64,000 nt of DNA from BRH-c54 sp036567945. GTDB lineage: Bacteria > Bacteroidota > Bacteroidia > Flavobacteriales_E > Vicingaceae. Positions within the stretch are counted from its first letter, which is position 1. Each line of letters opens with the position of its first letter. The stretch spans positions 1 through 64,000 of the forward strand of contig DATCTM010000049.1 in assembly GCA_036567945.1 (NCBI GenBank). Direction: 5' to 3'. The notes beneath the pieces were generated by a model. That model saw nothing but the letters and a program-made list of their open reading frames with translations. It had not been told where the DNA came from and ran no database searches. A program made the position numbers and the translations under genes. Positions 36,834 to 45,953 of the stretch are shown one piece after another.

Positions 36834-36868
36834 AAAAAAACCACATGGATTTTCCATGTGGTTTTTTT
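36834..36868. terminator. Bidirectional terminator
   Basis: AAAAAAACCACATGGA, loop TTT, TCCATGTGGTTTTTTT: a 9-bp GC-containing core with flanking A and T runs, between two converging genes. Confidence 0.92.
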
Positions 36869-36891
36869 GTTTGGTATCATTTATCTATGAT

Positions 36892-37284
36892 TTAAACAAA
36901 CTCTGTAAAATCAATAGCATCCTCACCAAAAGCTTCAAAAATATCGGTAGCTACTACATAAGTACTTTTGTTTCCTGCTTTTTTAGAAAAATACAACTCA
37001 TACTCTACATTATCTTCGTTGCTAATCATTTTAATCATAGCATGTTCTTTTTGTTTTTCCGCAGTTAAATCAGCCAAACAAAGCGGACAATAAAACTCTA
37101 CCAACTCTCCTTTTTCCAACTGAAATTTAGGGTGTGTTTTATAACTATACTCCCCTATTTTAGGGCTTAACAAAATTAAGCCACTATGTTTTCTATTCGT
37201 TTTTGTCGCAAACACTAACTGATCTGCCACATTTAAATGCCCCTTACATGACGGACATAAATAATCACTTTCTTTAAAACTCAT
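36892..37284 (-). CDS. Small zinc-ribbon protein, unknown
   Basis: I do not recognise a family. The 130-residue protein has two Cys pairs, CPSC (residues 10-13) and CPLC near residue 71, that can bind one zinc ion; the spacing is long, so the ribbon encloses a beta-rich insert. The C-terminal part (residues 80-130) is acidic with FGEDAIDF. No signal peptide or membrane helix. It converges on the SRPBCC gene and shares a terminator with it. Confidence 0.65.
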   Translation of the reverse strand: MSFKESDYLCPSCKGHLNVADQLVFATKTNRKHSGLILLSPKIGEYSYKTHPKFQLEKGELVEFYCPLCLADLTAEKQKEHAMIKMISNEDNVEYELYFSKKAGNKSTYVVATDIFEAFGEDAIDFTEFV

Positions 37285-37440
37285 AATTCAATTAATTTAA
37301 AACATTTTTACCGTTATAAATTTAAGTTATTTTTATATCATGCATCCATTTTTACTACTTTTTTTTATAAACACTTTAGCTCATTCATTATTCTAAAAAA
37401 GTTAAGCATCTTTGCAATCTGTTTTACTAACATTTTTACT

Positions 37441-39015
37441 TTGCAAAAAGAGCCTTATATATTAGAAATTAGTGTTTCACCCGAAGAAGCTGCCAGTGAT
37501 ATTTTTATCAGGCAACTTATTACTTCTAAAACTAAATTGGAGCGTTTTGAATTTCAAATTGTAAGACGCTCTATAGACGCCCGAAAAAAACAAGTAAAAT
37601 TCAACCTGAAAATTGAAATTTATACTGATAAAAAGCCTGCTCTTTTTCAAGAAAAAAAAATTACACCAATAACAAGTAATCAATCTGCTGTAGTGATAGG
37701 TTTTGGTCCTGCCGGAATGTTTGCCGCTCTTAAACTATTAGAAAAAAACATCAAACCTATAGTAATAGAAAGAGGTAAGTCAGTAAGAAACAGACGAAGA
37801 GATTTAGCCAATATCACTAAAAACCAAATTGTAAATCCTGAATCGAATTATTGTTTTGGCGAAGGCGGTGCAGGAACTTTTTCTGATGGTAAACTTTATA
37901 CTCGTTCTACTAAAAGAGGTGATGTAAAAGAAGTGTTACAACTCTTAGTTCAACACGGAGCTGACGAAAATATTCTAGTTGATGCTCATCCGCACATCGG
38001 CACCAACAAATTACCTAAAGTGGTGGAAGCGATAAGAAATACTATTATAGAAAATGGCGGAGAAATTCATTTTGAGAGTAAACTCACCGATTTATTGATA
38101 GAAAATAATGCCATTAAAGGTGTTGAAATCAACAAGGAAACAATTATTGAAACGACTAATGTAATTCTAGCAACGGGACATTCAGCAAGAGATATTTTTT
38201 ATTTGTTGGATAAGAAAAAAATTAAGTTGGAAGCTAAACCTTTTGCTATTGGGGTACGAGTGGAGCATCCACAAGAGTTAATTGACAAAATTCAATACCA
38301 TTGTGATGTGAGAAATGAATACCTGCCTCCTGCTTCATATAAATTAGTAACTCAAGTTAAAAACCGAGGTGTATTTTCTTTTTGTATGTGTCCTGGAGGA
38401 ATTATAGCTCCCTGCGCTACTGCTCCCGGAGAAATTGTAACAAACGGTTGGTCGCCATCCAAAAGAAACAATCCATTTGCTAATTCAGGAATTGTAGTAT
38501 CTGTAGAACCCAATGATTTAAAACCTTACGAGCAATTTGGTGCATTGGCAGGATTAAAGTTGCAAGAAAATATTGAGCGAAAAGCATTTGTTGCAGGTAA
38601 AAATAATGAGCAAAACAATTTCGGACAAATAGCTCCTGCCCAACGTTTAATAGATTTTATTGATAACCAAATTTCAGCATCATTGCCCGATTGCTCTTAC
38701 AAACCGGGAGTTGTTTCTGCTGCTGTTCACCAATTATTCCCTAAACAAATTACAGAAAGACTACAACAAGGTTTTAGAGATTTCGGTAACAAAATGAAAG
38801 GTTTTTTAATACGAGATGCTATTGTAGTAGCTGTGGAAAGCAGAACTTCCTCCCCTGTAAAAATTCCACGAGATAAAGAAACCCTACAACATCCTGAAAT
38901 AAAAGGCTTATACCCTTGCGGTGAAGGTGCGGGATATGCCGGTGGAATTGTATCTGCGGCTATTGACGGACAAAAATGTGCCGAACAAATTAATAATGAA
39001 ATAACTATAAAATAA
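37441..39015 (+). CDS. FAD-dependent oxidoreductase (COG2509-type)
   Basis: Uncharacterised flavoprotein of the NAD(FAD)-dependent dehydrogenase group. The FAD fingerprint VIGFGPAGMFAALKLLE lies near residue 86, GEGGAGTFSDGKLYTR and the GHSARDIFYLL loop follow, and GEGAGYAGGIVSAAIDG completes the site near the C-terminus. The first 80 residues form a small domain (ILEISVSPEEAASD) seen in this family before the FAD loop. No ATG lies upstream of it, so the TTG at 37441 is the start; this TTG is part of the string ACTTTGC, so promoter and start overlap visually. Substrate unknown. Confidence 0.82.
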   Translation: MQKEPYILEISVSPEEAASDIFIRQLITSKTKLERFEFQIVRRSIDARKKQVKFNLKIEIYTDKKPALFQEKKITPITSNQSAVVIGFGPAGMFAALKLLEKNIKPIVIERGKSVRNRRRDLANITKNQIVNPESNYCFGEGGAGTFSDGKLYTRSTKRGDVKEVLQLLVQHGADENILVDAHPHIGTNKLPKVVEAIRNTIIENGGEIHFESKLTDLLIENNAIKGVEINKETIIETTNVILATGHSARDIFYLLDKKKIKLEAKPFAIGVRVEHPQELIDKIQYHCDVRNEYLPPASYKLVTQVKNRGVFSFCMCPGGIIAPCATAPGEIVTNGWSPSKRNNPFANSGIVVSVEPNDLKPYEQFGALAGLKLQENIERKAFVAGKNNEQNNFGQIAPAQRLIDFIDNQISASLPDCSYKPGVVSAAVHQLFPKQITERLQQGFRDFGNKMKGFLIRDAIVVAVESRTSSPVKIPRDKETLQHPEIKGLYPCGEGAGYAGGIVSAAIDGQKCAEQINNEITIK

Positions 39016-39154
39016 TCGTTAAATCATCACTTTTATCAATAGTAATTTATAGCTATTTTGGTATTTTTGAAGTCAATTAAAAATTAATACAACTCAATAT
39101 CACAAAAGGATATAGTTAATTGATTTTCAAAACTAAACAGGTTTACACTTAAAA

Positions 39155-39850
39155 ATGATTTCCTATTTACGAATAACATTAATGATAATATGGACGTTCT
39201 CGCTAATGCTGATAGCTCCATTATTTATTCCTTTTGTGATGAACAGACAGTTTCCCCTGATGGTTGCCAGAACAGTTTTTGCACCCGTTTTAATGAAAAT
39301 TGCAGGAATTGATATTTCTGTTAGTGGAAAAGAAAATGTGCCTGCCGATAAACCTGTAATTTTTGTTTCCAACCATTTTTCTCACTTAGATATTGGATGT
39401 TTATGTTACAGTCTCCCTAAAAACTTACATTTTATTGGTAAAAAAGAACTTATTTGGACTCCTGTTGTAGGCTGGTACATGTGGGTTGCAGGGCATATTT
39501 TTGTTGATAGAACAAACAAAAAAAAAGCCTTGAAAAGCATAGCTAAAGCAGCAAAAAAAATCAGCGAAGGAAAATCAGTTGTACTTTTTGCCGAAGGTAC
39601 ACGTAGCAAAACAGGGAAGGTTGAATCTTTTAAAAAAGGTGCTTTTCACTTGGCTCTTCAGGCAGGAGTTGACATTGTTCCTGTATCTATTAAAGGCACT
39701 TATGAAGTTTGGAAATCAGGAACAAATACTATTACTCCCGGAAAGGTTAACGTAATCATTGGCAAACCCATTGATAGCAGTAAGTTTAATAAAAACAATA
39801 TCAATGATTTTGTAACTGCTGTTAGAGAAAGTATTATTGCTATGCAATAA
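39155..39850 (+). CDS. 1-acylglycerol-3-phosphate acyltransferase (PlsC-like)
   Basis: Transfers an acyl chain to lysophosphatidic acid in phospholipid synthesis. The HX4D catalytic motif is NHFSHLD, and the substrate block is FAEGTRSKTG; VPVSIKGTYEVW follows. One N-terminal membrane segment (residues 6-27), 231 residues, both usual. The family also includes lysophospholipid and ornithine-lipid acyltransferases, so the exact acceptor is uncertain. Monocistronic as far as can be seen. Confidence 0.88.
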   Translation: MISYLRITLMIIWTFSLMLIAPLFIPFVMNRQFPLMVARTVFAPVLMKIAGIDISVSGKENVPADKPVIFVSNHFSHLDIGCLCYSLPKNLHFIGKKELIWTPVVGWYMWVAGHIFVDRTNKKKALKSIAKAAKKISEGKSVVLFAEGTRSKTGKVESFKKGAFHLALQAGVDIVPVSIKGTYEVWKSGTNTITPGKVNVIIGKPIDSSKFNKNNINDFVTAVRESIIAMQ

Positions 39851-39912
39851 AAGGCTAAATATCTATTAATTACCCCATCTTTCAAATCAAAATAAATTGT
39901 AATTTAGCCGCA

Positions 39913-40758
39913 ATGAATAAGTTAATTATCTTTACAATTACCACTATTTTTTACCTATCTTCACTTATGGTAAAAGCTCAGTGTCCTGTTAATGTTACCA
40001 TTAGCAGTAACCCTGATGTAACTTCCGGACCTGTTTGCGAAAACACTCCTGTTCAGCTTACTGCAGATTCTTCAGCAGGAGCTGTAAACCCAACTTATGT
40101 GTGGGTAATTAATGGAGATACTGTTCCCGGAAATGGCTCTACAATTAATCTCCCTGCTAACAACCAAACCGTTATCGTTTATATGAATACCTCAACAGGT
40201 TGTTTTCCTGATAACGACTCTGCTTCTATTTTTATTAATACAACTATAATTACTACGGAAGCTACTCCTATTATAAAAGAATGCAATCAAACGGTTGCTG
40301 ATGTAGCTGTTTCTTCTGATGGTGGTGAAGCTCCTTACAACCATGAGTTGGTGGGTGTAGGACAAAGTTCTACCGGATTTTTTAGCAGTGTACCTATTGG
40401 CAGCTACACATTAATTACTACAGATAATAATGGCTGCACAGATACCACACAAGTAGATATTACACCTTTTGATTGTCCCGATCCTATACCTGCACAAGTT
40501 TTTACACCTAATGGCGATGGAGCAAACGATACTTGGATTATTCGTTTTATTGAATTGTATCCAAAAAATAAAGTCTATATTTTCGACCGCTGGGGACAAC
40601 GCGTTTACCATGAAGAAAATTACAAAAATGGGGATGGTTGGGATGCTAAATATTTAGGTGGGGATTTACCTGTTTCTACTTTTTACTATATTTTAGAAAT
40701 TACTCCCGAATTTGGGGATGAAAAAGTGTTTAAAGGAGCTGTTTCGATAATGCGTTAA
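39913..40758 (+). CDS. T9SS type B cargo protein (gliding-motility C-terminal domain)
   Basis: Secreted surface protein. Signal peptide (residues 1-23), an Ig-like or PKD-like region (residues 25-105: TYVWVINGDTV), a second repeat (110-190) and the C-terminal domain: VFTPNGDGANDTWIIRF, YIFDRWGQRVYHEENY and TFYYILEI, ending near GAVSIMR. This C-terminal domain is the T9SS type B signal (also called gliding-motility-associated CTD). At 281 residues it is small for such cargo, which is often 600 residues or more. Its partner lies one base downstream, a PorP/SprF protein. Confidence 0.9.
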   Translation: MNKLIIFTITTIFYLSSLMVKAQCPVNVTISSNPDVTSGPVCENTPVQLTADSSAGAVNPTYVWVINGDTVPGNGSTINLPANNQTVIVYMNTSTGCFPDNDSASIFINTTIITTEATPIIKECNQTVADVAVSSDGGEAPYNHELVGVGQSSTGFFSSVPIGSYTLITTDNNGCTDTTQVDITPFDCPDPIPAQVFTPNGDGANDTWIIRFIELYPKNKVYIFDRWGQRVYHEENYKNGDGWDAKYLGGDLPVSTFYYILEITPEFGDEKVFKGAVSIMR

Positions 40759-40759
40759 T

Positions 40760-41704
40760 ATGTTTAAAATTGTAAGTTACATAGCTATTTTTATGTTAGT
40801 TGTTCAAACACTTTTTGGACAGCAAGCTCCACAATACTCACAATATACCTTTAACAATTTTGGTCATAACCCTGCTTTTGCAGGTACTGCCAAGTGTTTA
40901 GATTTTAAAGCAGGAACTCGTTTGCAATGGGTAGGTTTCGACAATGCTCCACGCACTTATTTTGCTAGTGCTCATATGCCTTTTAAAAGTAACCATTACA
41001 AGCCCAATAAAGGTACACATGCTATTGGACTTTATGTTGAGCAAGATGCCCTACATCTTACTACACGTTCTTACATTAAATTAGGATATGCCTATCATAA
41101 AAAAGTTTTTCCAAAACTTACGTTGGGAGCAGGAATTTTTGCAGGCGTTCAACAGTATAGTATGACAGATGTTTTTGGTAATAATAATCCTGACCCTGTG
41201 TTGGATAATGCAGGAGGTTCTGTACTGCATTACCCTGATATTATGCCCGGAATTTTATTGTATAACAACAAAGTATATTACAGTTTTTCCATTAATCAAA
41301 CCTATTTTAAAAACATTAAACTCGGGCAAGAGTCTAAACAGGTAAACCAGTATTATATAGGTATGGGACATCAATCTGTACATAATGATTGGACCGTATT
41401 TAAATCATTTTTATTGAAAATGAACAACATGGGACCTCCTGCATTAGATTTGAATATTGCCTGGGTGTATAGACAAAATTTTACCATGGGAATTGGCTAC
41501 AGAGTCGGAGAAGCCATTGTTGCACAAATTAAGTTCAAAGTTTTTGACGCCCTTACAATTGGTTATGCTTTTGATTTCCCACTCAACAAAATTTATGGCA
41601 ACTACAGCCACGAAATTATGTTAGGATTTAGACAATGCCCCGGTGGTGGTATTGGAGAAGGTGGTGGAATGAAATCGCACACCTGCCCTGCTTATGCGTT
41701 ATAA
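40760..41704 (+). CDS. PorP/SprF-family type IX secretion membrane protein
   Basis: Outer-membrane barrel that helps anchor or guide type B T9SS cargo. Signal peptide (residues 1-20), then the family N-terminus APQYSQYTFNNFGHNPAFAG, a barrel with AGTRLQWVGFDNAPRTYF and the end block HEIMLGFRQCP. 314 residues is usual. It begins one base after the type B cargo gene, an arrangement seen for SprB-SprF; so the two are probably a cargo/anchor pair. The Cys-rich tail (FRQCPGGGIGEGGGMKSHTC) is a little unusual. Confidence 0.9.
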   Translation: MFKIVSYIAIFMLVVQTLFGQQAPQYSQYTFNNFGHNPAFAGTAKCLDFKAGTRLQWVGFDNAPRTYFASAHMPFKSNHYKPNKGTHAIGLYVEQDALHLTTRSYIKLGYAYHKKVFPKLTLGAGIFAGVQQYSMTDVFGNNNPDPVLDNAGGSVLHYPDIMPGILLYNNKVYYSFSINQTYFKNIKLGQESKQVNQYYIGMGHQSVHNDWTVFKSFLLKMNNMGPPALDLNIAWVYRQNFTMGIGYRVGEAIVAQIKFKVFDALTIGYAFDFPLNKIYGNYSHEIMLGFRQCPGGGIGEGGGMKSHTCPAYAL

Positions 41705-41747
41705 AAACAATTTATAGAACAACTCTCACTCAAAACACCCCATAAAA

Positions 41748-41775
41748 AAAGCTCCATGATTTCTCATGGAGCTTT
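41748..41775. terminator. Bidirectional terminator
   Basis: AAAGCTCCATGA, loop TTTC, TCATGGAGCTTT: 12-bp perfect stem between converging genes, with an A-run on the left side. Confidence 0.88.
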
Positions 41776-41797
41776 ATAATTGTATCAAAAAGCGTTA

Positions 41798-43567
41798 TTA
41801 GCTTCTACGTTCTCTTTTAAATGAAGAACGAGATGAAGTTCTTTCTCTACGGTTTCCACCACGGTCTCCACCGCCTTTGTAGCCACCTCTATCTCCGCCT
41901 CTATCGCTTCTTTCGCCTCTTGGCTTATCTTTAGAAAACTCAATACGGATATCTCTGTTTTCAATATTTCTACCATTAAGGCTATTGATAAGTGTATTTC
42001 CTACATTATCATCAACACCAATAAAAGCAAAGCTATCAAACAAATCAATTTTTCCTATAGAATTTCCGTCAACACCTGTTTGGTTGCAAATGAATCCCAA
42101 AATTTGACCTTTGTTCTCAAATCCATCCATTTTTCCAATGTTGATGAACAATCTGTTAGTATTTCTTGTAGTGTTATCACCTCTTTCACCTCTTTTTCTA
42201 TCTCCACGCTCGCCTCTATCTCTTCCTTTTCTCATCGTACTCATATCAATATTCAAATCTCTCGCTTTTTCATAATCTTTAATAAAACGATTAAATTCTA
42301 ATGATACAAATCTTTCAATTATTTCTTCTTTAGAAATATCAGCAAACTCTTCGTGAATTTGAGCAATGTAAGGAGCTAATCCTTTTTCATTAATCTCCAC
42401 TTCTTTTACATTTTGAATAACGCTCATTAATTGTTGGAAACAAATTTCTTTACCGGTAGGAACTTGAATCAACTCCATTTTACCGCCAATTTGTTTCTCC
42501 ACTAAACGCACTCTGCTAGCTTTTGAAGGGCTAACCAATGCAATAGATCTTCCTGATTTTCCGGCTCTTGCAGTACGTCCACTTCTGTGGGTATAACTTT
42601 CAATTTCATCCGGTAAATCAACATGGAAAACATGTGTTAAATCATCTACATCAATTCCTCTTGCAGCAACATCAGTAGCAATTAATACCTGTAAATTTCT
42701 GTTTCTGAATTTTGCCATCACACTGTCTCTTTGAGCTTGTGATAAATCGCCATGTAATGCATCTGCATTATAGCCATCAGCCATTAATTTGTCTGCAATT
42801 TCTTTTGTTTCTCTTCTGGTTCTACAGAAAACAATTCCATACATTCCGGGGGCAACATCAATAAATCTTCTTAATGCATCATACTGATCTCTTCCTGCTA
42901 CTGCACAATATTGGTGTTCAATATTAGCTGCAGAGCTATTTTTTGTTCCAACAGTAACCCTTACAGGATCTGTCATATAGTTTTTAGCTATACGCTCTAC
43001 CTCTTTAGGCATGGTTGCAGAAAACAACCAAGTATATTTTGAAGGAGGTGTTTGTTCTATAATTTTAGTAATGTCTTCTTTAAAACCCATGTTTAACATT
43101 TCATCGGCTTCATCTAACACTACTGTTTTAACTTCGTCAAATTTCAGTACTCTTCTTTCCATTAAATCAATGGTTCTACCAGGTGTTCCCACCATAATAT
43201 TTACACCACTTTTAATTTCTCTGATTTGGTCGCTAATGCTAGCACCACCATAAACAGCTACTACTTTAATACCTTTTGTATGTTTTGCATACAATTTTAA
43301 CTCGTTTGTGATTTGTAAACACAACTCTCTGGTAGGACACAAAATCATCCCTTGGATGGCTTTTGAGTTCGTATCAATTTGTTGTATCATTGGTAAGCCA
43401 AAAGCAGCAGTTTTACCTGTTCCTGTTTGTGCTAAACCCACGTAATCTTTATCTCCAGTAATTAATAATGGAATAGATTCTTCTTGAATTGGTGATGGTT
43501 TTTCAAAACCCAATTCTTCAACTGCCTTCACGATATGCTCGTCAAGACCTAATTCTTTAAATGTCAT
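41798..43567 (-). CDS. DEAD-box RNA helicase with DbpA-type domain and RGG tail
   Basis: ATP-dependent RNA helicase for ribosome assembly, RNA turnover or cold adaptation (DeaD/CshA group). Motif order: Q motif near PSPIQEESIP, Walker A AQTGTGKT, PTRELCLQ, DEADEMLNMG, SATMP, and HRSGRTARAGKSG. After the two RecA folds (about residues 1-370) is a DbpA/CsdA-like RNA-binding domain (about 485-560: NRLFINIGKMDGFEN) and a Gly/Arg-rich tail of about 45 residues with GGDRGGYKGGGDRGG. The tail is typical of this phylum's DeaD proteins. Its upstream region is long and holds a palindrome 15 bases before the ATG. Confidence 0.94.
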   Translation of the reverse strand: MTFKELGLDEHIVKAVEELGFEKPSPIQEESIPLLITGDKDYVGLAQTGTGKTAAFGLPMIQQIDTNSKAIQGMILCPTRELCLQITNELKLYAKHTKGIKVVAVYGGASISDQIREIKSGVNIMVGTPGRTIDLMERRVLKFDEVKTVVLDEADEMLNMGFKEDITKIIEQTPPSKYTWLFSATMPKEVERIAKNYMTDPVRVTVGTKNSSAANIEHQYCAVAGRDQYDALRRFIDVAPGMYGIVFCRTRRETKEIADKLMADGYNADALHGDLSQAQRDSVMAKFRNRNLQVLIATDVAARGIDVDDLTHVFHVDLPDEIESYTHRSGRTARAGKSGRSIALVSPSKASRVRLVEKQIGGKMELIQVPTGKEICFQQLMSVIQNVKEVEINEKGLAPYIAQIHEEFADISKEEIIERFVSLEFNRFIKDYEKARDLNIDMSTMRKGRDRGERGDRKRGERGDNTTRNTNRLFINIGKMDGFENKGQILGFICNQTGVDGNSIGKIDLFDSFAFIGVDDNVGNTLINSLNGRNIENRDIRIEFSKDKPRGERSDRGGDRGGYKGGGDRGGNRRERTSSRSSFKRERRS

Positions 43568-43967
43568 TTTTTTGTTTATTTATACCGAATCGGTATGTTG
43601 ATTATTAACAGCGGGACGAAAAGATCGCTAGAAATACTCTTTACCAATTTGGCGAGTTATGCTTTACAACTTTTTGTTATAAGCGATGGCAAAGTTGAGC
43701 TTTTATTTCCAATAAAAAAAATTAAATCGTTTATTTAGTGGAAAGCCTACTTATAATGCACTTAAGATTAGTTGTTTGTTGGTTATCAACTTGGTTCTAA
43801 TCACCAAAGAGATTAGTAATAGAAGAAAGATTCCCGACAATTTTCTACTTTATAAACTTTCGACTGAATAAACCACTCATCATTTTACTTTTCCATTGGT
43901 GTAAAATAATATGCCATGCACCTATTAATAAATTACTTTTGATATTAGGATAAAAAACCATTTCGGA
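43568..43967. other. 400-bp intergenic region between helicase and efflux operon
   Basis: Divergent start region. On the helicase side it holds the palindrome at 43582-43596 and a CAACTTTG box at about 43689-43696 (minus strand), implying a leader of roughly 120 bases. A second inverted repeat, CTAATC/GATTAG, lies at 43797-43816. No gene or known riboswitch is seen, and the efflux promoter is not clear. Confidence 0.6.
43582..43596. promoter_or_regulatory. 15-base palindrome upstream of the DEAD-box helicase
   Basis: ATACCGA-A-TCGGTAT, a perfect 7+1+7 inverted repeat ending 15 bases from the start codon. It may be a regulator site or a small RNA hairpin hiding the start region. Nothing equivalent was seen elsewhere in the window. 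Confidence 0.5.
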
Positions 43968-44669
43968 ATGATAGCAATAAAAGACCTTCATAAATCATAT
44001 AAAATGGGCAGCAATGTACTCCATGTATTGAAAGGAATTAATTTTAATGTGGAAGAAGGAGAGATGGTTGCTATTATGGGATCTTCCGGTTCCGGAAAAT
44101 CTACTTTACTGAATATTGTAGGTATGCTAGATTTATTAGACACTGGTAGCTACACGCTTGATGGTGTTCCTATTGTAAACCTTAACGAAACGAAAGCCGC
44201 CAAATACCGAAACAAGTTTTTAGGTTTTATTTTCCAATCATTTAACCTTATTAATTACAAAACAGCTCTAGAGAATGTTGCTCTTCCTCTTTATTACCAA
44301 AGAGTTCCTAAAAAAGAGCGAGACGAAAAAGCTTTGCAATACTTAACCAAAGTTGGGCTAGCCAATTGGGCAACACATTTACCTAGCGAGCTTTCGGGTG
44401 GGCAAAAACAAAGGGTAGCTATTGCCAGAGCACTAGCTGCTCAACCCAAAGTACTTTTAGCCGATGAACCTACAGGAGCATTAGATTCTACCACTTCTTA
44501 TGAAGTAATGCAGCTGTTACAAGAAATTAATGATGAAGGGAAAACACTTTTGGTAGTTACCCATGAGGAAGATATTGCCAAAATGTGTAAAAGAATTGTT
44601 CAGTTAAAAGATGGAATTATTATAGAAGATAAAAAAGTTAACCAAGTTAGAGCATCCGAATATGTTTAG
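43968..44669 (+). CDS. MacB-type ABC transporter ATP-binding protein
   Basis: ATPase of a MacAB-type exporter. Walker A GSSGSGKST, Q-loop FIFQSFNLI, signature LSGGQKQRVAIARAL, Walker B LLADEPTGALD. 233 residues, one domain without the membrane part, since MacB is split here into ATPase and separate permeases. First gene of a five-gene operon: ATPase, permease, permease, adaptor, TolC. Overlaps the first permease by eight bases. Confidence 0.94.
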   Translation: MIAIKDLHKSYKMGSNVLHVLKGINFNVEEGEMVAIMGSSGSGKSTLLNIVGMLDLLDTGSYTLDGVPIVNLNETKAAKYRNKFLGFIFQSFNLINYKTALENVALPLYYQRVPKKERDEKALQYLTKVGLANWATHLPSELSGGQKQRVAIARALAAQPKVLLADEPTGALDSTTSYEVMQLLQEINDEGKTLLVVTHEEDIAKMCKRIVQLKDGIIIEDKKVNQVRASEYV

Positions 44670-45891
44670 TAGCGATAATTGGCAAGAAATATTTCAAACA
44701 ATAAAGAAAAACAAGCTCCGTACGTTCTTGTCGGGGTTTACTATTACCCTTGGTTTACTCATTTTTATTACTTTACTTGGTTTAGGCAACGGACTAAAAA
44801 ACTCATTCAATCAATTTTTTATGGATGATGCTACCAATACCATGTTTGTCTTTCCTGGAAGAACCAGCATGCCTTACAAAGGTTATAATGTAAATAGAAC
44901 TATTCAGTTTAAAAACGATGATTTAGCCGATATCCAAAAGAATTTTCCTTTTTATTTAGAATACATTACTCCCCGAATATTTAGAAACGGAACTGTAACT
45001 TTTAATAATGAATCTAACTCTTATTCATACGTTGGTGTGAGTCCTGCTCATCAGATTTCCGAAAAAACCATTATGATGAAAGGTCGTTATTTAAATGATT
45101 TAGATGTTAAAGAAAAAACAAAATATGCTGTAATTGGTAGGTTAGTAGAAAAAGATTTGTTTAAAGATAAAAGTGCTTTGAGTGAACATGTTATCATTAA
45201 CAATACCGCTTATAAAGTTATAGGTGTTTTTCAGGATGAAGGTGGTGATAATGAAGAACGAAGAATATATGTTCCCTACACTACCCTACAGCTTATTGAA
45301 AAAAATACAGACGACATTAATCAAATAGTATTGGCATATAAACCCGAATTAGGTTATGCCGGAGCCATAATTTTTGAAGAAAAACTTACCAAATTCCTTA
45401 AAGAAAAACACGAAATTGCTCCTGATGACCAAAGTGGTATTTTTATAAGAAATATTGCTGATAATATGAACGATAACCAACAACTTTCCGGTGTTTTAAC
45501 TCTTATTGTTACCTTTGTTGGCATAGGGACACTAATTGCCGGAGTTATTGGTATTAGCAACATTATGGTTTTTGTGATTAAAGAAAGAACCAAAGAAATT
45601 GGTGTTAGAAAAGCATTAGGAGCAACACCTTTTTCTATCATCACCATGATTTTACAAGAATCTATTTTTATAACCTTAATTGCGGGTTACATTGGTCTAT
45701 TTTTAGGAATTTTTGTTTTAAAAATGATAGGAGATAAATTAGAAGATTATTTTATCTTAAACCCATATATAGATTTAGGGACAGCCATAACAGCAACTAT
45801 TATTTTAATACTTTTTGGGGCATTAGCAGGTTATGTTCCGGCTAAACGAGCAGCTAGAATTCAACCAATTGTAGCGTTGAGAGATGAATAA
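44662..45891 (+). CDS. MacB-type ABC transporter permease 1
   Basis: Membrane half of a MacB-like exporter: one N-terminal helix (residues 18-40), a large periplasmic MacB-PCD domain (about 45-240), three C-terminal helices (about 275-400) with the FtsX block KERTKEIGVRKALGATP. 409 residues, usual length. Overlaps the ATPase gene by eight bases. About one third of its residues match the second permease, so the two probably form a heterodimer over one ATPase dimer. Confidence 0.92.
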   Translation: MFSSDNWQEIFQTIKKNKLRTFLSGFTITLGLLIFITLLGLGNGLKNSFNQFFMDDATNTMFVFPGRTSMPYKGYNVNRTIQFKNDDLADIQKNFPFYLEYITPRIFRNGTVTFNNESNSYSYVGVSPAHQISEKTIMMKGRYLNDLDVKEKTKYAVIGRLVEKDLFKDKSALSEHVIINNTAYKVIGVFQDEGGDNEERRIYVPYTTLQLIEKNTDDINQIVLAYKPELGYAGAIIFEEKLTKFLKEKHEIAPDDQSGIFIRNIADNMNDNQQLSGVLTLIVTFVGIGTLIAGVIGISNIMVFVIKERTKEIGVRKALGATPFSIITMILQESIFITLIAGYIGLFLGIFVLKMIGDKLEDYFILNPYIDLGTAITATIILILFGALAGYVPAKRAARIQPIVALRDE

Positions 45892-45892
45892 A

Positions 45893-45920
45893 CATGTGAA
45901 AGATGAAAGACGGAAGATTA
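45893..45920 (+). repeat. Heptamer tract between the two permease genes
   Basis: CATGTGA, AAGATGA, AAGACGG, AAGATTA: four imperfect seven-base units starting two bases after the first permease stop and lying in the only wide gap (62 bases) between the ATPase/permease and downstream permease genes. Confidence 0.5.
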
Positions 45921-45953
45921 AATAAAACTGATAACTATATAAACTAATTAAAA

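Noticed and set aside
41785..41976. Minus-strand frame of 63 codons at the end of the helicase gene
   Set aside because: Shifted reading of the Gly/Arg-rich tail, whose repeats keep alternative frames open.
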